Under the pieces are notes generated by a model. The model was not told the origin of the DNA. It did no database searches and saw nothing but the letters and a program-made list of their open reading frames with translations. From assembly GCF_007922615.2 (NCBI RefSeq), contig NZ_CP042301.2, positions 4,386,001 through 4,450,000 of the forward strand: a DNA stretch of 64,000 bases, read 5' to 3'. Numbering within the stretch: the first letter of the stretch is position 1; every line of letters starts with the position of its first letter. The translations under genes were made by a program, and so were the position numbers. This DNA is from Nitratireductor mangrovi (GTDB lineage Bacteria; Pseudomonadota; Alphaproteobacteria; Rhizobiales; Rhizobiaceae). Positions 1 to 7,099 of the stretch are shown in pieces.

Positions 1-324
1 GCTCAACGCCTCCAGCGGGTCGTCGGCACCACCCTTGCGAGTGTGATGCAGACAGAGCACCGTCACCCGGTGGTCCACGGTCCAACGCTGCAGCTCCGAC
101 ATCGCATCATAGTCGCTTTCGTATGACGTCTGTCCGGCCTTGCCTGCCGGTTTCACCCGCTGCAACACATCGATCACGACCAGCCTGGGGTCGGCAACCG
201 ACGTTCGCCAATCCTCCAGGCCGGCAATGAACCCCTTGTTCAGGGACGGCGCATCGTTGACCCATTCAAGTCGAGCGAGATCCGGACGATTTCGCTCTCC
301 GGGAAACAGCATATTGATGCGGTT
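1..324 (-). pseudogene. RepA-like AAA_25 helicase/ATPase gene, truncated by IS
   Basis: Reading the minus strand from 324 to the window edge gives an open frame resembling the RecA-fold ATPase (AAA_25, plasmid RepA-type helicase) found on plasmids, phages and integrative elements. Visible signatures are a Walker B-like strand (P-R-L-V-V-I-D-V-L-Q) and the downstream H-H-T-R-K-G-G-A-D-D-P-L segment typical of this family. The Walker A part should lie upstream, to the right, but the frame is cut exactly at the left end of the IS3 element and is not resumed beyond it. The 3' part continues outside the window. I regard it as the remnant of an element replication protein. The family call is fairly safe; the exact function is unknown. 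Confidence 0.6.
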
Positions 325-338
325 TGACCTGCCACTGA
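325..338 (+). repeat. IS left inverted repeat
   Basis: TGACCTGCCACTGA is identical to the reverse complement of 1584-1597. It marks the left terminus of the IS3 element. Confidence 0.9.
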
Positions 339-389
339 GTTTTTCCTCCACCTGGAGTTAGGGTCCGGCCTCGATTGAAGGACGGACAG

Positions 390-656
390 ATGAAGCGGAA
401 GCGGTTCACGGAAGATCAGATCATTGCGGTTTTGCGCGAGCATGAGGCGGGCGCGAAGGCGGGCGACCTGGCCCGCAAGCACGGTGTCAGCGAGGCGACG
501 CTGTATAACTGGAAGGCGAAGTATGGCGGCATGGACGTGTCCGACGCCAAGCGCCTGAAGGCACTGGAGGACGAGAACGCGAAGCTGAAGAAGCTGCTCG
601 CCGACCAGATGCTGGAAGCCTCGGCACTTCGCGAGCTTCTGTCAAAAAAATGGTAG
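390..656 (+). CDS. IS3-family transposase OrfA
   Basis: This 88-residue OrfA is the DNA-binding half of the IS3 transposase. It starts [10 protein letters not shown], the standard beginning for this group, so the ATG at 390 is preferred over the in-frame ATG at 375. An HTH_Tnp_1 helix-turn-helix covers roughly residues 8-45 (ending [12 protein letters not shown]). It is followed by a leucine-zipper-like helix at about residues 58-85 ([15 protein letters not shown]), used for multimerisation. It overlaps orfB at the A7 run. Alone it usually acts as a repressor; fused to OrfB by frameshifting it makes active transposase. Confidence 0.92.
   Translation: MKRKRFTEDQIIAVLREHEAGAKAGDLARKHGVSEATLYNWKAKYGGMDVSDAKRLKALEDENAKLKKLLADQMLEASALRELLSKKW
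644..650 (+). promoter_or_regulatory. A7 slippery site for programmed -1 frameshift orfA/orfB
   Basis: Seven consecutive A residues lie just before the orfA stop. orfB is in the -1 frame relative to orfA and opens at the end of this run, the normal IS3 arrangement for making the OrfAB fusion transposase. Confidence 0.7.
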
Positions 657-1579
657 GGCCCGCCGCCAAGCGCGAAGCCGTCGCGCATCTGCAGGCCGTC
701 ATGGGCCTGTCGGAGCGTCGGGCCTGCTCCTTCGTCGGTGCCGATCGCAAGATGATCCGTTACCGGTCATGCCGCCCGCCGGAGACCGAACTGCGCGGCC
801 GGCTACGGGATCTCGCCAACGAGCGGCGACGCTTTGGCTATCGTCGCCTGTTTATCCTGCTGCGGCGGGAGGGCGAACCGTCTGGCATCAACCGCATCTA
901 CCGGCTCTACCGTGAGGAAGGGTTGACGGTTCGCAAGCGCCGTGTGCGGCGACGCGCGGTGGGCACACGAGCGCCGATCCTGGTCGAGGCGAGACCGAAC
1001 GCGCGCTGGTCACTGGACTTCGTGCATGACCAGTTCGCCTGCGGGCGGCGCTTCCGGGTGCTCAACATCGTCGATGACGTCACGCGCGAATGCCTGGCCG
1101 CGATCCCCGACACGTCGATCTCCGGTCGACGGGTGGCACGTGAGTTGACCGACCTGATCAGCCGTCGCGGCAAGCCGGACATGATCGTGTCGGACCACGG
1201 CACCGAGTTCACCTCGAACGCCATCCTCGCCTGGTCGAAGGATCATCGCGTCGAGTGGCACTACATCGCGCCCGGAAAGCCCATGCAGAATGGCTATGTC
1301 GAGTCCTTCAACGGCCGAATGCGCGATGAGCTTTTGAACGAGAGCCTGTTCTTCGGCCTTGACCATGCCCGCAGCGCCATCGCCGAATGGAGGCAGGACT
1401 TCAACACTGCGAGGCCGCACTCCTCGCTCGGATACCAGACCCCGGCAGCCTTCGCCGGAACCCTCGCCGCAACCGGCTACGACGCTGCGCTCGATAAGGG
1501 CTTCGCGCCTCCACCGGTTGCTCAACCCGCGCCCTACGGCGTAACAGAAACGGTCGAGGCTCTAATCGCCGCTGGATGA
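650..1579 (+). CDS. IS3-family transposase OrfB (rve/DDE integrase domain)
   Basis: This is the catalytic half of the IS transposase, 309 residues when read from the ATG at 650, although it is normally made as an OrfAB fusion. Residues about 45-105 match the HTH_21 region (R-R-F-G-Y-R-R-L). The rve retroviral-integrase fold follows with all three catalytic acids: D123 (W-S-L-D-F), D182 (S-D-H-G-T-E-F) and E218 (Y-V-E-S-F-N-G). The D182-E218 spacing of 35 residues is the canonical DDX35E. The C-terminal segment [11 protein letters not shown] is also typical. There are no internal stops or frameshifts, so the element looks active or recently active. Confidence 0.95.
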   Translation: MVGPAAKREAVAHLQAVMGLSERRACSFVGADRKMIRYRSCRPPETELRGRLRDLANERRRFGYRRLFILLRREGEPSGINRIYRLYREEGLTVRKRRVRRRAVGTRAPILVEARPNARWSLDFVHDQFACGRRFRVLNIVDDVTRECLAAIPDTSISGRRVARELTDLISRRGKPDMIVSDHGTEFTSNAILAWSKDHRVEWHYIAPGKPMQNGYVESFNGRMRDELLNESLFFGLDHARSAIAEWRQDFNTARPHSSLGYQTPAAFAGTLAATGYDAALDKGFAPPPVAQPAPYGVTETVEALIAAG

Positions 1580-1583
1580 CGGT

Positions 1584-1597
1584 TCAGTGGCAGGTCA
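1584..1597 (-). repeat. IS right inverted repeat
   Basis: TCAGTGGCAGGTCA is the exact inverted copy of 325-338 and lies 4 bp after the orfB stop codon. Confidence 0.9.
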
Positions 1598-1791
1598 CGT
1601 TGTATGAAGTGCGCTTCGCTACGCACGAAGAGAAGCTAGTAGCCATCGTCGATATCAAGGAGCGGGCCCCGAAACCTGCCTACCTGAAAGACGGCGGCAC
1701 GCAGGAATTCTACGTTCGGACAAGCAATCTGACGAAGCAGCTGAAGAACGAAGAAACCGATCGGTACATCAGCACCCACTGGCGAGAATGA
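1598..1791 (+). pseudogene. C-terminal remnant of an AlbA_2/Schlafen-type ATP-binding protein
   Basis: Immediately right of the IS the plus strand encodes about 64 residues ending in a stop. They have the ending typical of AlbA_2 (Schlafen-like, COG2865) proteins: V-A-I-V-D-I-K followed by Q-E-F-Y-V-R-T-S-N-L-T-K-Q-L and a short basic tail. The apparent ATG at 1576 lies inside the IS and is fortuitous. The N-terminal ATP-binding domain is missing, so this is a 3' fragment left when the IS and an associated deletion removed the rest. AlbA_2 proteins often sit in defence or mobile loci, in keeping with the neighbourhood. The family assignment rests on the short tail motif only. Confidence 0.5.
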
Positions 1792-1831
1792 AATGATCAC
1801 GCTCCTCATGTCACTGGAAGCCAAATAGCGC

Positions 1832-3133
1832 ATGGATGCACTGCAATTCGCCATCGCTCGATTTCTCGCTGCTAAGGCTCTGCAGAAGAGCCGGACGACC
1901 TATCAGCAGGTCGGCGAGGCAGTAGGCTGGAGCCATCCAACGGGTCGCGGGCTGGGACGAAACCTCGAGGTTATTCTGCACGAGCTGGCGGACCGCGGTC
2001 TGCCCCCTCTCACCACGATCCTGGTCAAGAAGGGGGAGCGGCATCCGGCTGAAGACGCGATGACTTACATTCGGGGCGTACTCGGAGCCATCGACATCGA
2101 GGCCGCTCAGCAGGAAGTGTTCGCATTCGATTGGGCGTCGGTTCCGGACCTTGCCCCAACTGCAGATACGCTGCCCGACGGACGGCAGGCTTGGTTGACT
2201 TCGTTCTGGGGCTTCGATCCAGCCAGCTGGGGATGTATCGGCTTCGCCGACGAGGCCCGACGGACGCGCTACCTGAGCAACTCGAAGCCGGGGACGCTGG
2301 TCGCGACCTACGTGACCAAGGGAAAAGGCCCGGAAAACATGCGCGGCAAGGTCGTGGGGGTGCTCGAGATATCCCACGAGATAGGTCACGCGCGCGAGTT
2401 CATCTCCGGTGATCGCTGGGCCGAGAAGGAGCTGGATCCCGACTCCCGTGGGAAGTGGCTTTTTGCAGTGAAGGCGACGAGAGCGTGGAGGATCATTCCG
2501 GAGGATTGGCGTCAGGTCGAGGACTTGTTTCCGCAAGCTTACGGCAGCTCCCACCCAGAGTTCATCGGCGCCAGCGGAGTGCCACTCCCGACGGAAGAGG
2601 CGGCAAAGCTCTATGAGCTGGATGTCTACGAAGTGCCCGTCTATGGGCAGACCAATCCGGTCGATCCCACAATCCAGACGCTGGAATCCGCCCTCAGCCC
2701 AAGCCGCGCCGTGAGACCGGCCTCACAACCCTATTGGGTGGGCGAAACAGACGGTCCAAAGCACCTTTACATCCTCCGACTTGCGGGCGACATCGCTGCT
2801 TATCTCGGGCGCGGAATTGATGAACTCGAAGACAAGCACATCATCAAGGTCGGCTTCTCGAAGAGCCCCCAGGCGCGCCGCGATCAGATCCAGAGCGCTT
2901 ACCCTAGGGGGGCTTTCAATTGGGAAGTCTTCAAGCCCAGCCCTCAGCCCGACACCGCACCATACGCCAACGCAGACATTGCGATTGCTGGCGAAGATGC
3001 CATGAAGAAGCGCCTTGTCGACGATGGGGCGGAGGTGCTGGGTGGTGAGTTCTTCCTCGCGGACGATGGCCTGATTTATCGAACCTGGGCTGCGGGAAAC
3101 AACGCAGCGAAGGCAGCGCAGGAGAGCAACTAG
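1832..3133 (+). CDS. Multidomain protein: winged-helix-like N-terminus, possible EVE/PUA-like middle, GIY-YIG-like C-terminus (putative defence nuclease)
   Basis: This is a 433-residue soluble protein. Residues about 1-75 form a compact helical segment with R-T-T-Y-Q-Q-V-G-E-A-V-G and G-R-G-L-G-R-N-L, reminiscent of small winged-helix DNA-binding modules. Residues about 120-225 (W-G-F-D-P, then Y-L-S-N-S-K-P-G-T-L-V-A-T-Y and V-V-G-V-L-E-I-S) have the beta-rich look of EVE/PUA-like modified-base readers. Residues about 310-420 resemble GIY-YIG/MUG113 nucleases: L-Y-I-L-R-L at 312-317, K-V-G-F-S at 339-343, R349/R350 and E406. If this holds, it would sense modified DNA and cut it. It lies 40 nt after the AlbA_2 remnant, in the IS- and tRNA-bounded accessory block. 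The function is inferred and the domain calls are tentative. Confidence 0.5.
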   Translation: MDALQFAIARFLAAKALQKSRTTYQQVGEAVGWSHPTGRGLGRNLEVILHELADRGLPPLTTILVKKGERHPAEDAMTYIRGVLGAIDIEAAQQEVFAFDWASVPDLAPTADTLPDGRQAWLTSFWGFDPASWGCIGFADEARRTRYLSNSKPGTLVATYVTKGKGPENMRGKVVGVLEISHEIGHAREFISGDRWAEKELDPDSRGKWLFAVKATRAWRIIPEDWRQVEDLFPQAYGSSHPEFIGASGVPLPTEEAAKLYELDVYEVPVYGQTNPVDPTIQTLESALSPSRAVRPASQPYWVGETDGPKHLYILRLAGDIAAYLGRGIDELEDKHIIKVGFSKSPQARRDQIQSAYPRGAFNWEVFKPSPQPDTAPYANADIAIAGEDAMKKRLVDDGAEVLGGEFFLADDGLIYRTWAAGNNAAKAAQESN

Positions 3134-3522
3134 ATCGGACCCCCAATTGAACTGGATTTCCCATTTCGGCTCGATGAACGTCGGCTTCCCCAGCTTTCCG
3201 ACCAGAACCGGAAAGTCAGCAACCGGCCCCAACAAGGTCATTCATCGAGATGCAGTAACGTGCACTCATCCCGCCAATCCTGCGAACTGCCTCGCCGACA
3301 GGCAAGGTTTCGAGATGAGTTCCTTCTGGCAAACGCCACTACCGTCGGAGTGTTCAGGCGCACGCATCGAAAACAGACACTTTTTCAATAATTTGTAAGA
3401 AATTCACCAAATCAGCGTAGTCATCAGGTCCAGAGAATATCGGCCTTGAGAGACCGCTTTCGGGGCTCTTGGCGCCGGGGCCGGTGCTCAGCTCCACCCG
3501 CATAACCCTCGAAAACAACGAG
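3134..3522. other. Intergenic region, no gene seen
   Basis: About 390 nt separate the accessory nuclease-like gene from the tRNA-Ser terminator. The frames here are short and lack family resemblance or good ribosome binding sites. No integrase remnant was recognised, although an element integrated at the tRNA would often carry one at this edge. Confidence 0.5.
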
Positions 3523-3543
3523 AAAATCCGGCCGCAGCCGGAT
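3523..3543 (-). terminator. Probable Rho-independent terminator of tRNA-Ser
   Basis: On the minus strand ATCCGGC and GCCGGAT form a 7-bp stem around a 4-nt loop, followed by TTT and a T-rich stretch. It lies 26 nt beyond the 3' end of the tRNA gene. Confidence 0.6.
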
Positions 3544-3569
3544 CGGGAGAACGCTTTCGAATGGGCAAG

Positions 3570-3659
3570 TGGCGGAGAGAGAGGGATTCGAACCCTCGAT
3601 ACGGTTTCCCGTATACACGCGTTCCAGGCGTGCGCCTTCAACCACTCGGCCACCTCTCC
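3570..3659 (-). tRNA. tRNA-Ser (anticodon GGA)
   Basis: The 90-nt minus-strand sequence folds as a class II tRNA. The acceptor GGAGAGG pairs with TCTCTCC (one G-U). The D arm contains GGCCGAGTGG. The anticodon loop CTGGAAC gives GGA for serine UCC/UCU codons. A long variable arm (TACGGGAAACCGTA) and the T arm GGTTCGAATCC follow, and the CCA end is encoded. Its 3' end points toward lower coordinates, that is, toward the accessory block at 1-3133. This is the expected geometry for a tRNA used as an integration site. Confidence 0.96.
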
Positions 3660-3866
3660 GCGAAGCGCCTGGCCCGGCGCGGGGCCGGTCGACCGGGCTC
3701 ATCTAGTCGATATGGCAACGAATGCCAAGCCCGTCGCCGAGGGCGATTTCGCTGGTCCGGCAAACGATCCTGCGCTTCCTGAACCCTACGCGGTGCGGTC
3801 TCCTTTGCCTCCCTCCTCTGGTTCCTGGCACTTTCGCGGCGCTCGGCCTTCGGCTTTGCAGGCGAG

Positions 3867-3971
3867 ATGTCGGTTGGACGCGATCTCTTCGCCCCCTTAG
3901 AGACGCTTGACGCCGAGTTGCCCCTGTGGCTCAAATCCATGCGTCCTTGGTGGGGACCCTTGAAAAGATGA
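3867..3971 (+). CDS. Possible small ORF (34 aa) overlapping the next gene's start
   Basis: An open frame from the ATG at 3867 ends at a TGA that overlaps the ATG of the following membrane-protein gene (ATGA at 3968-3971). The peptide ([12 protein letters not shown]...R-P-W-W-G-P-L-K-R) has plausible composition. The same frame continues upstream through a hydrophobic stretch but meets a stop without an ATG. It may be the tail of a decayed membrane protein or a short coupled leader. The rest of 3660-3866 shows no gene. Confidence 0.2.
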   Translation: MSVGRDLFAPLETLDAELPLWLKSMRPWWGPLKR

Positions 3972-4675
3972 GCAAGGCGGAGGAGCCTCCCGGCGCCGTC
4001 GAAAGCCAGCCGCCACGCCCGGCGGGCGTGTTTCTTTTGCCGGCGCTTTGGATCGCGGCCACCATGGCGCTTTCCCTGTGGTCGATCGTCGGCTCGTGGC
4101 CGGCGTCACAGGACTTCGACCTGCCAGCGATTGTCGTCAACTGGCTCTACGCCGGCATGGTGGTCAGCCTCGCCAACATCTTGTGGGGGCTGTGGCTGCT
4201 TGGCCTGGCGCACCGCCGCGCCGCCGCCTTCCCGCGCGCCTTCACGGTCTGGCATGTCGCCAATGTCGTGGCGATAGTAGCGCTGGAGGCGGTTGTGCTT
4301 GTGAGCGACGTTTTTGTTTTCAGCCTCGCAAGCTTTGTGGTGCCGCTCGCCCGCGTCGTGATCGGGTTTGTACTCATTGCCCATATGCGCCGTTCCGTGG
4401 CGACAGCCGCGGTTTTCCATGAGCCGCGCGGCGCCAATCCTTCCGGTGTAGCGGTTATCATCAACACCGTGCTCGGCGCTTTTCTTGGCGGGGCGGCGGG
4501 CACCGGCGGCGGCTTCGCGGTCGGGATCTTCATCGCCGAGGCGACGCGGATGAGTTGCTTCGAGGGCGCCTGCGGTTATTTCGCCGCTCTTATCGGCCTG
4601 TGCGGGCTGGTGCTCGGCGCGCTCGCCGGTGCTCTGCTCGCCTTCAGGATCACACGTCGGCGCCACGCCGGCTAA
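3968..4675 (+). CDS. Multi-pass membrane protein, possibly DUF2569-like
   Basis: This predicted inner-membrane protein has 235 residues. The ATG at 3968 is preferred over 3926 because it overlaps the preceding short ORF. A short charged N-terminus is followed by about six hydrophobic segments: roughly residues 18-42, 60-80, 90-115, 118-135, 160-185 and 200-225. The first four helices with W-L-Y-A-G-M and W-H-V-A-N-V resemble DUF2569-type proteins, but the match is loose. The C-terminal half is glycine-rich (G-A-F-L-G-G-A-A-G-T-G-G-G-F) and ends in a basic tail. No catalytic motif is visible and the function is unknown. Confidence 0.5.
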   Translation: MSKAEEPPGAVESQPPRPAGVFLLPALWIAATMALSLWSIVGSWPASQDFDLPAIVVNWLYAGMVVSLANILWGLWLLGLAHRRAAAFPRAFTVWHVANVVAIVALEAVVLVSDVFVFSLASFVVPLARVVIGFVLIAHMRRSVATAAVFHEPRGANPSGVAVIINTVLGAFLGGAAGTGGGFAVGIFIAEATRMSCFEGACGYFAALIGLCGLVLGALAGALLAFRITRRRHAG

Positions 4676-4790
4676 AGCCTCACGCGCCGTCAATTTCGCG
4701 TGCGCCGATTGCACGCGGCACCACCGCGCAATATGTCTCGTCGGCAGGACACGCCCTCGTCGAGGGTATTTTTCGCGCGCGGAGGATTTT

Positions 4791-5129
4791 TTGATCCGTT
4801 TCCTGTTCCGGTTGCTGGCCCTGATCTTTCTCGCCGTCGCCATCATTATGGCCGTGCTCGACGCCACGCGCTCGGTCGCGGCGTCAGAACTCGTCCTTAC
4901 CCCGCTCGGCAGCAGCTGGTACGCGGTCTCCCCCGAGACGCTTAATTTGGCCCAGGCGGTCATCCAGCGCTACGTTCTGCCGGCGGTATGGGACCCGGTC
5001 ATGATCTGGATCCTGACCTTGCCTGGATTTGCCGTCTTTTTCGCGCTCGCCTTCCTGTTCTACGCCATCGGCCGTCGCCCGCGAGGCCGCGCTGGCAGCC
5101 TCGGCGTGGCGCGCCGCGGTGCGCTTTGA
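4791..5129 (+). CDS. Conserved small inner-membrane protein (hypothetical)
   Basis: A 112-residue protein starts at TTG 4791, preceded by a good GGAGGA Shine-Dalgarno sequence at 4781-4786; the upstream in-frame ATG at 4629 lacks one. One N-terminal helix ([16 protein letters not shown]) and one C-terminal helix ([13 protein letters not shown]) flank a roughly 50-residue periplasmic loop with [11 protein letters not shown]. The pattern resembles hypothetical proteins I know from rhizobial genomes. It sits 13 nt before msrA and is probably co-transcribed. No function is known. Confidence 0.6.
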   Translation: MIRFLFRLLALIFLAVAIIMAVLDATRSVAASELVLTPLGSSWYAVSPETLNLAQAVIQRYVLPAVWDPVMIWILTLPGFAVFFALAFLFYAIGRRPRGRAGSLGVARRGAL

Positions 5130-5142
5130 AAGGAGCCAAAAG

Positions 5143-5808
5143 ATGTTCTTCCTGAGCGACATGCTGAACAAGAAGCTGGAAATGCCGAAGCCGGGTGACG
5201 CATTGCCCGGGCGCGACAAGCCGATCCCCACCGCGACCAAACATTTCGTTTCCAGGCGCGCACTGGCCGGTCCCTATCCGGACGGCCTCGAACTGGCCTA
5301 TTTCGGCATGGGATGCTTCTGGGGTGCCGAACGCCTGTTCTGGCAGACCCCGGGCGTCTGGGTAACGGCGGTCGGCTATGCCGGTGGCTTCACGCCCAAT
5401 CCGACCTATCAGGAGACCTGCACCGGGCTTACCGGCCATGCCGAGATCGTGTTGGTGGTGTTCGATCCGACCCAGGTCTCCTACGCCGAGCTTCTGAAGA
5501 TTTTCTGGGAAAGCCACGACCCGACCCAGGGCATGCGTCAGGGCAACGATGTCGGCACCACCTACCGGTCGGCCATCTACACCACCAGCGAAGCGCAGAT
5601 GGAGGCTGCCCTTTCCTCGCGCGACGCCTACCAGGCCGAGTTGAAGCGCGCCGGAGGCGGCCGCATCACCACCGAGATCGCGTCTGCGCCTCGGTTCTAT
5701 TTCGCCGAGGCCGAACACCAGCAATATCTGGGCAAGAACCCCGCCGGTTATTGCGGGCTGAAGGGCACCGGCGTTTCCTGCCCGCTGCCAGGTGTCGTCG
5801 CCGAGTGA
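5143..5808 (+). CDS. msrA: Peptide methionine-S-sulfoxide reductase MsrA
   Basis: MsrA reduces the S epimer of methionine sulfoxide in oxidised proteins, using thioredoxin. The 221-residue product starts at ATG 5143 with AGGAG at 5130-5134. The catalytic motif G-C-F-W-G-A-E is present at about residues 57-63, followed by the usual G-Y-A-G-G, Y-x-x-V-C/T and F-W-x-x-H-D-P-T-Q blocks and the C-terminal Y-C-G region carrying recycling cysteines. The N-terminal extension [11 protein letters not shown] is common in rhizobial MsrA. The protein lacks a signal peptide and is cytoplasmic. It lies 13 nt downstream of the small membrane-protein gene. Confidence 0.95.
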   Translation: MFFLSDMLNKKLEMPKPGDALPGRDKPIPTATKHFVSRRALAGPYPDGLELAYFGMGCFWGAERLFWQTPGVWVTAVGYAGGFTPNPTYQETCTGLTGHAEIVLVVFDPTQVSYAELLKIFWESHDPTQGMRQGNDVGTTYRSAIYTTSEAQMEAALSSRDAYQAELKRAGGGRITTEIASAPRFYFAEAEHQQYLGKNPAGYCGLKGTGVSCPLPGVVAE

Positions 5809-5985
5809 GCCGCCGCCACGGCTCTTTTCCAGAAGGTCAAATTTCCACGTGAATTTTCGGCGACGCCGTGCCACAGTGCGTGCCGAGCGGGGCGACGAAC
5901 CCCGCGGCGGCTTCGCGCGGACGTCTATGCGTCGGGTGCTGAAGCCCACAAAGAAGCTTTGGAAGACCAACAGGGTGTGGATCAC

Positions 5986-6975
5986 ATGAAGCGTTTCGTA
6001 TTCGGCCTTTTGGCTGCAACCGTCTTCGCCGTCCCGGCCTTTGCCGAGGACATCAAGCCGGGCCTGCTGTTCGATCTGGGCGGCAAGTTCGACAAATCCT
6101 TCAACGAAGCGTCGTTCAACGGCGCCGAGAAGTTCAAGGAAGAAACCGGCATCGAATATGTCGAGTTCGAGATCTCCAATGACGCCCAGCGCGAGCAGGC
6201 GCTTCGCCGCTTTGCTGAGGACGGCCGCAATCCGATCGTGATGGCCGGCTTCTCCTGGGCCGCCGCTCTCGAGAAGGTGGCCGCCGAATATCCGGAGACC
6301 AATTTCGCCATCATCGACATGGTCGTCGACGCACCGAACGTGCGCTCGGTCGTCTATAACGAGCACGAAGGCTCCTATCTCGTCGGCATGATGGCCGCCA
6401 TGGCCTCCGAAACCAAGAAGGTTGGCTTCGTCGGCGGCATGGACATCCCGCTGATCCGCAAGTTCGGCTGTGGTTATGTCGGCGGTGCCAAGGCGGCCGG
6501 CGCGACCGACGTCATCCAGAACATGACCGGCGACACCCCGGCGGCCTGGAACGACCCGACCAAGGGCGGCGAGATCGCCAAGTCGCAGATGGATCAGGGT
6601 GCGGACGTCATCTACGCCGCCGCCGGCGGCACCGGCGTTGGCGTGCTGCAGGCGGCAGCGGACGCCGGCAACCTCGGCATTGGCGTCGATTCCAACCAGA
6701 ACCACCTGCAGCCCGGCAAGGTGCTGACCTCGATGTTGAAGCGCGTCGACGTCGCCGTCTACAACGCCTTCATGGACGCCAAGAACGGCTCCTTCGAGAC
6801 CGGCTTCAACGTGCTCGGCCTCGCCGAGGATGGCGTCGGCTATGCCATGGACGAGCACAACAAGGATCTTGTGAACGACGAGATGATCGACGCGGTCGAA
6901 AAGGCCAAGGCCGATATCATCTCCGGCGAAATCAAGGTCCACGACTACATGTCGGACAATTCCTGCCCATACTGA
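5986..6975 (+). CDS. BMP-family ABC transporter substrate-binding protein (nucleoside-type)
   Basis: This periplasmic binding protein of the BMP/PnrA family has 329 residues. The first 20 or so form a clean Sec signal peptide (M-K-R-F-V-F-G-L-L... ending A-F-A-E-D). The family landmarks follow: D-L-G-G-K-F-D-K-S-F-N-E in the first strand, G-F-S-W-A-A-A, F-A-I-I-D and G-V-D-S-N-Q-N near the hinge. BMP proteins of this type bind purine or pyrimidine nucleosides. Its likely partner is the nucleoside ABC transporter encoded at 11447-15639, about 4.5 kb away, which lacks its own binding protein. It starts at ATG 5986 after a weak ribosome site and is followed by a strong terminator. Confidence 0.88.
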   Translation: MKRFVFGLLAATVFAVPAFAEDIKPGLLFDLGGKFDKSFNEASFNGAEKFKEETGIEYVEFEISNDAQREQALRRFAEDGRNPIVMAGFSWAAALEKVAAEYPETNFAIIDMVVDAPNVRSVVYNEHEGSYLVGMMAAMASETKKVGFVGGMDIPLIRKFGCGYVGGAKAAGATDVIQNMTGDTPAAWNDPTKGGEIAKSQMDQGADVIYAAAGGTGVGVLQAAADAGNLGIGVDSNQNHLQPGKVLTSMLKRVDVAVYNAFMDAKNGSFETGFNVLGLAEDGVGYAMDEHNKDLVNDEMIDAVEKAKADIISGEIKVHDYMSDNSCPY

Positions 6976-7000
6976 TCCGGCGCTGCTGGAGACTTCGAAA

Positions 7001-7029
7001 CCGCCGGCATCGCCCGGCGGTTTCTTTTT
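7001..7029 (+). terminator. Rho-independent terminator after the BMP gene
   Basis: CCGCCGG and CCGGCGG form a perfect 7-bp stem with a 6-nt loop, followed by TTTCTTTTT. It begins 25 nt after the stop codon and implies that the BMP gene is transcribed as its own unit. Confidence 0.85.
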
Positions 7030-7099
7030 GGTCTGGTCCGCCATCGCTGCATCGCTGGGCCATTTCGCCCGGCGTCGGCGTCGTTTAGGGAACGCGGCC

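Larger units (their letters stand above)
325..1597 (+). mobile_element. IS3-family insertion sequence (IS407-like group), apparently intact
   Basis: This is a 1273-bp element with 5'-TG...CA-3' termini and near-terminal inverted repeats whose outermost 14 bp match perfectly (325-338 and 1584-1597). It carries the two overlapping frames orfA and orfB expected for IS3, with a run of seven A at the overlap and an intact DDE triad, so it looks transposition-competent. The bases outside the ends (GGTT on the left, CGTT on the right) are not a clean direct repeat, and two unrelated broken genes flank the element. A deletion or recombination involving the IS after insertion is therefore likely. Confidence 0.9.

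Noticed and set aside
1576..1791. A complete 71-aa protein starting inside the IS right end
   Set aside because: Its first codons are IS terminal sequence; the rest is the truncated tail of an AlbA_2-type protein.
3638..3940. Short minus- and plus-strand frames around the tRNA-Ser gene
   Set aside because: They read through the tRNA or its flanks, are arginine/proline-rich and lack ribosome sites. Only the 34-codon frame at 3867 was kept, at low confidence.
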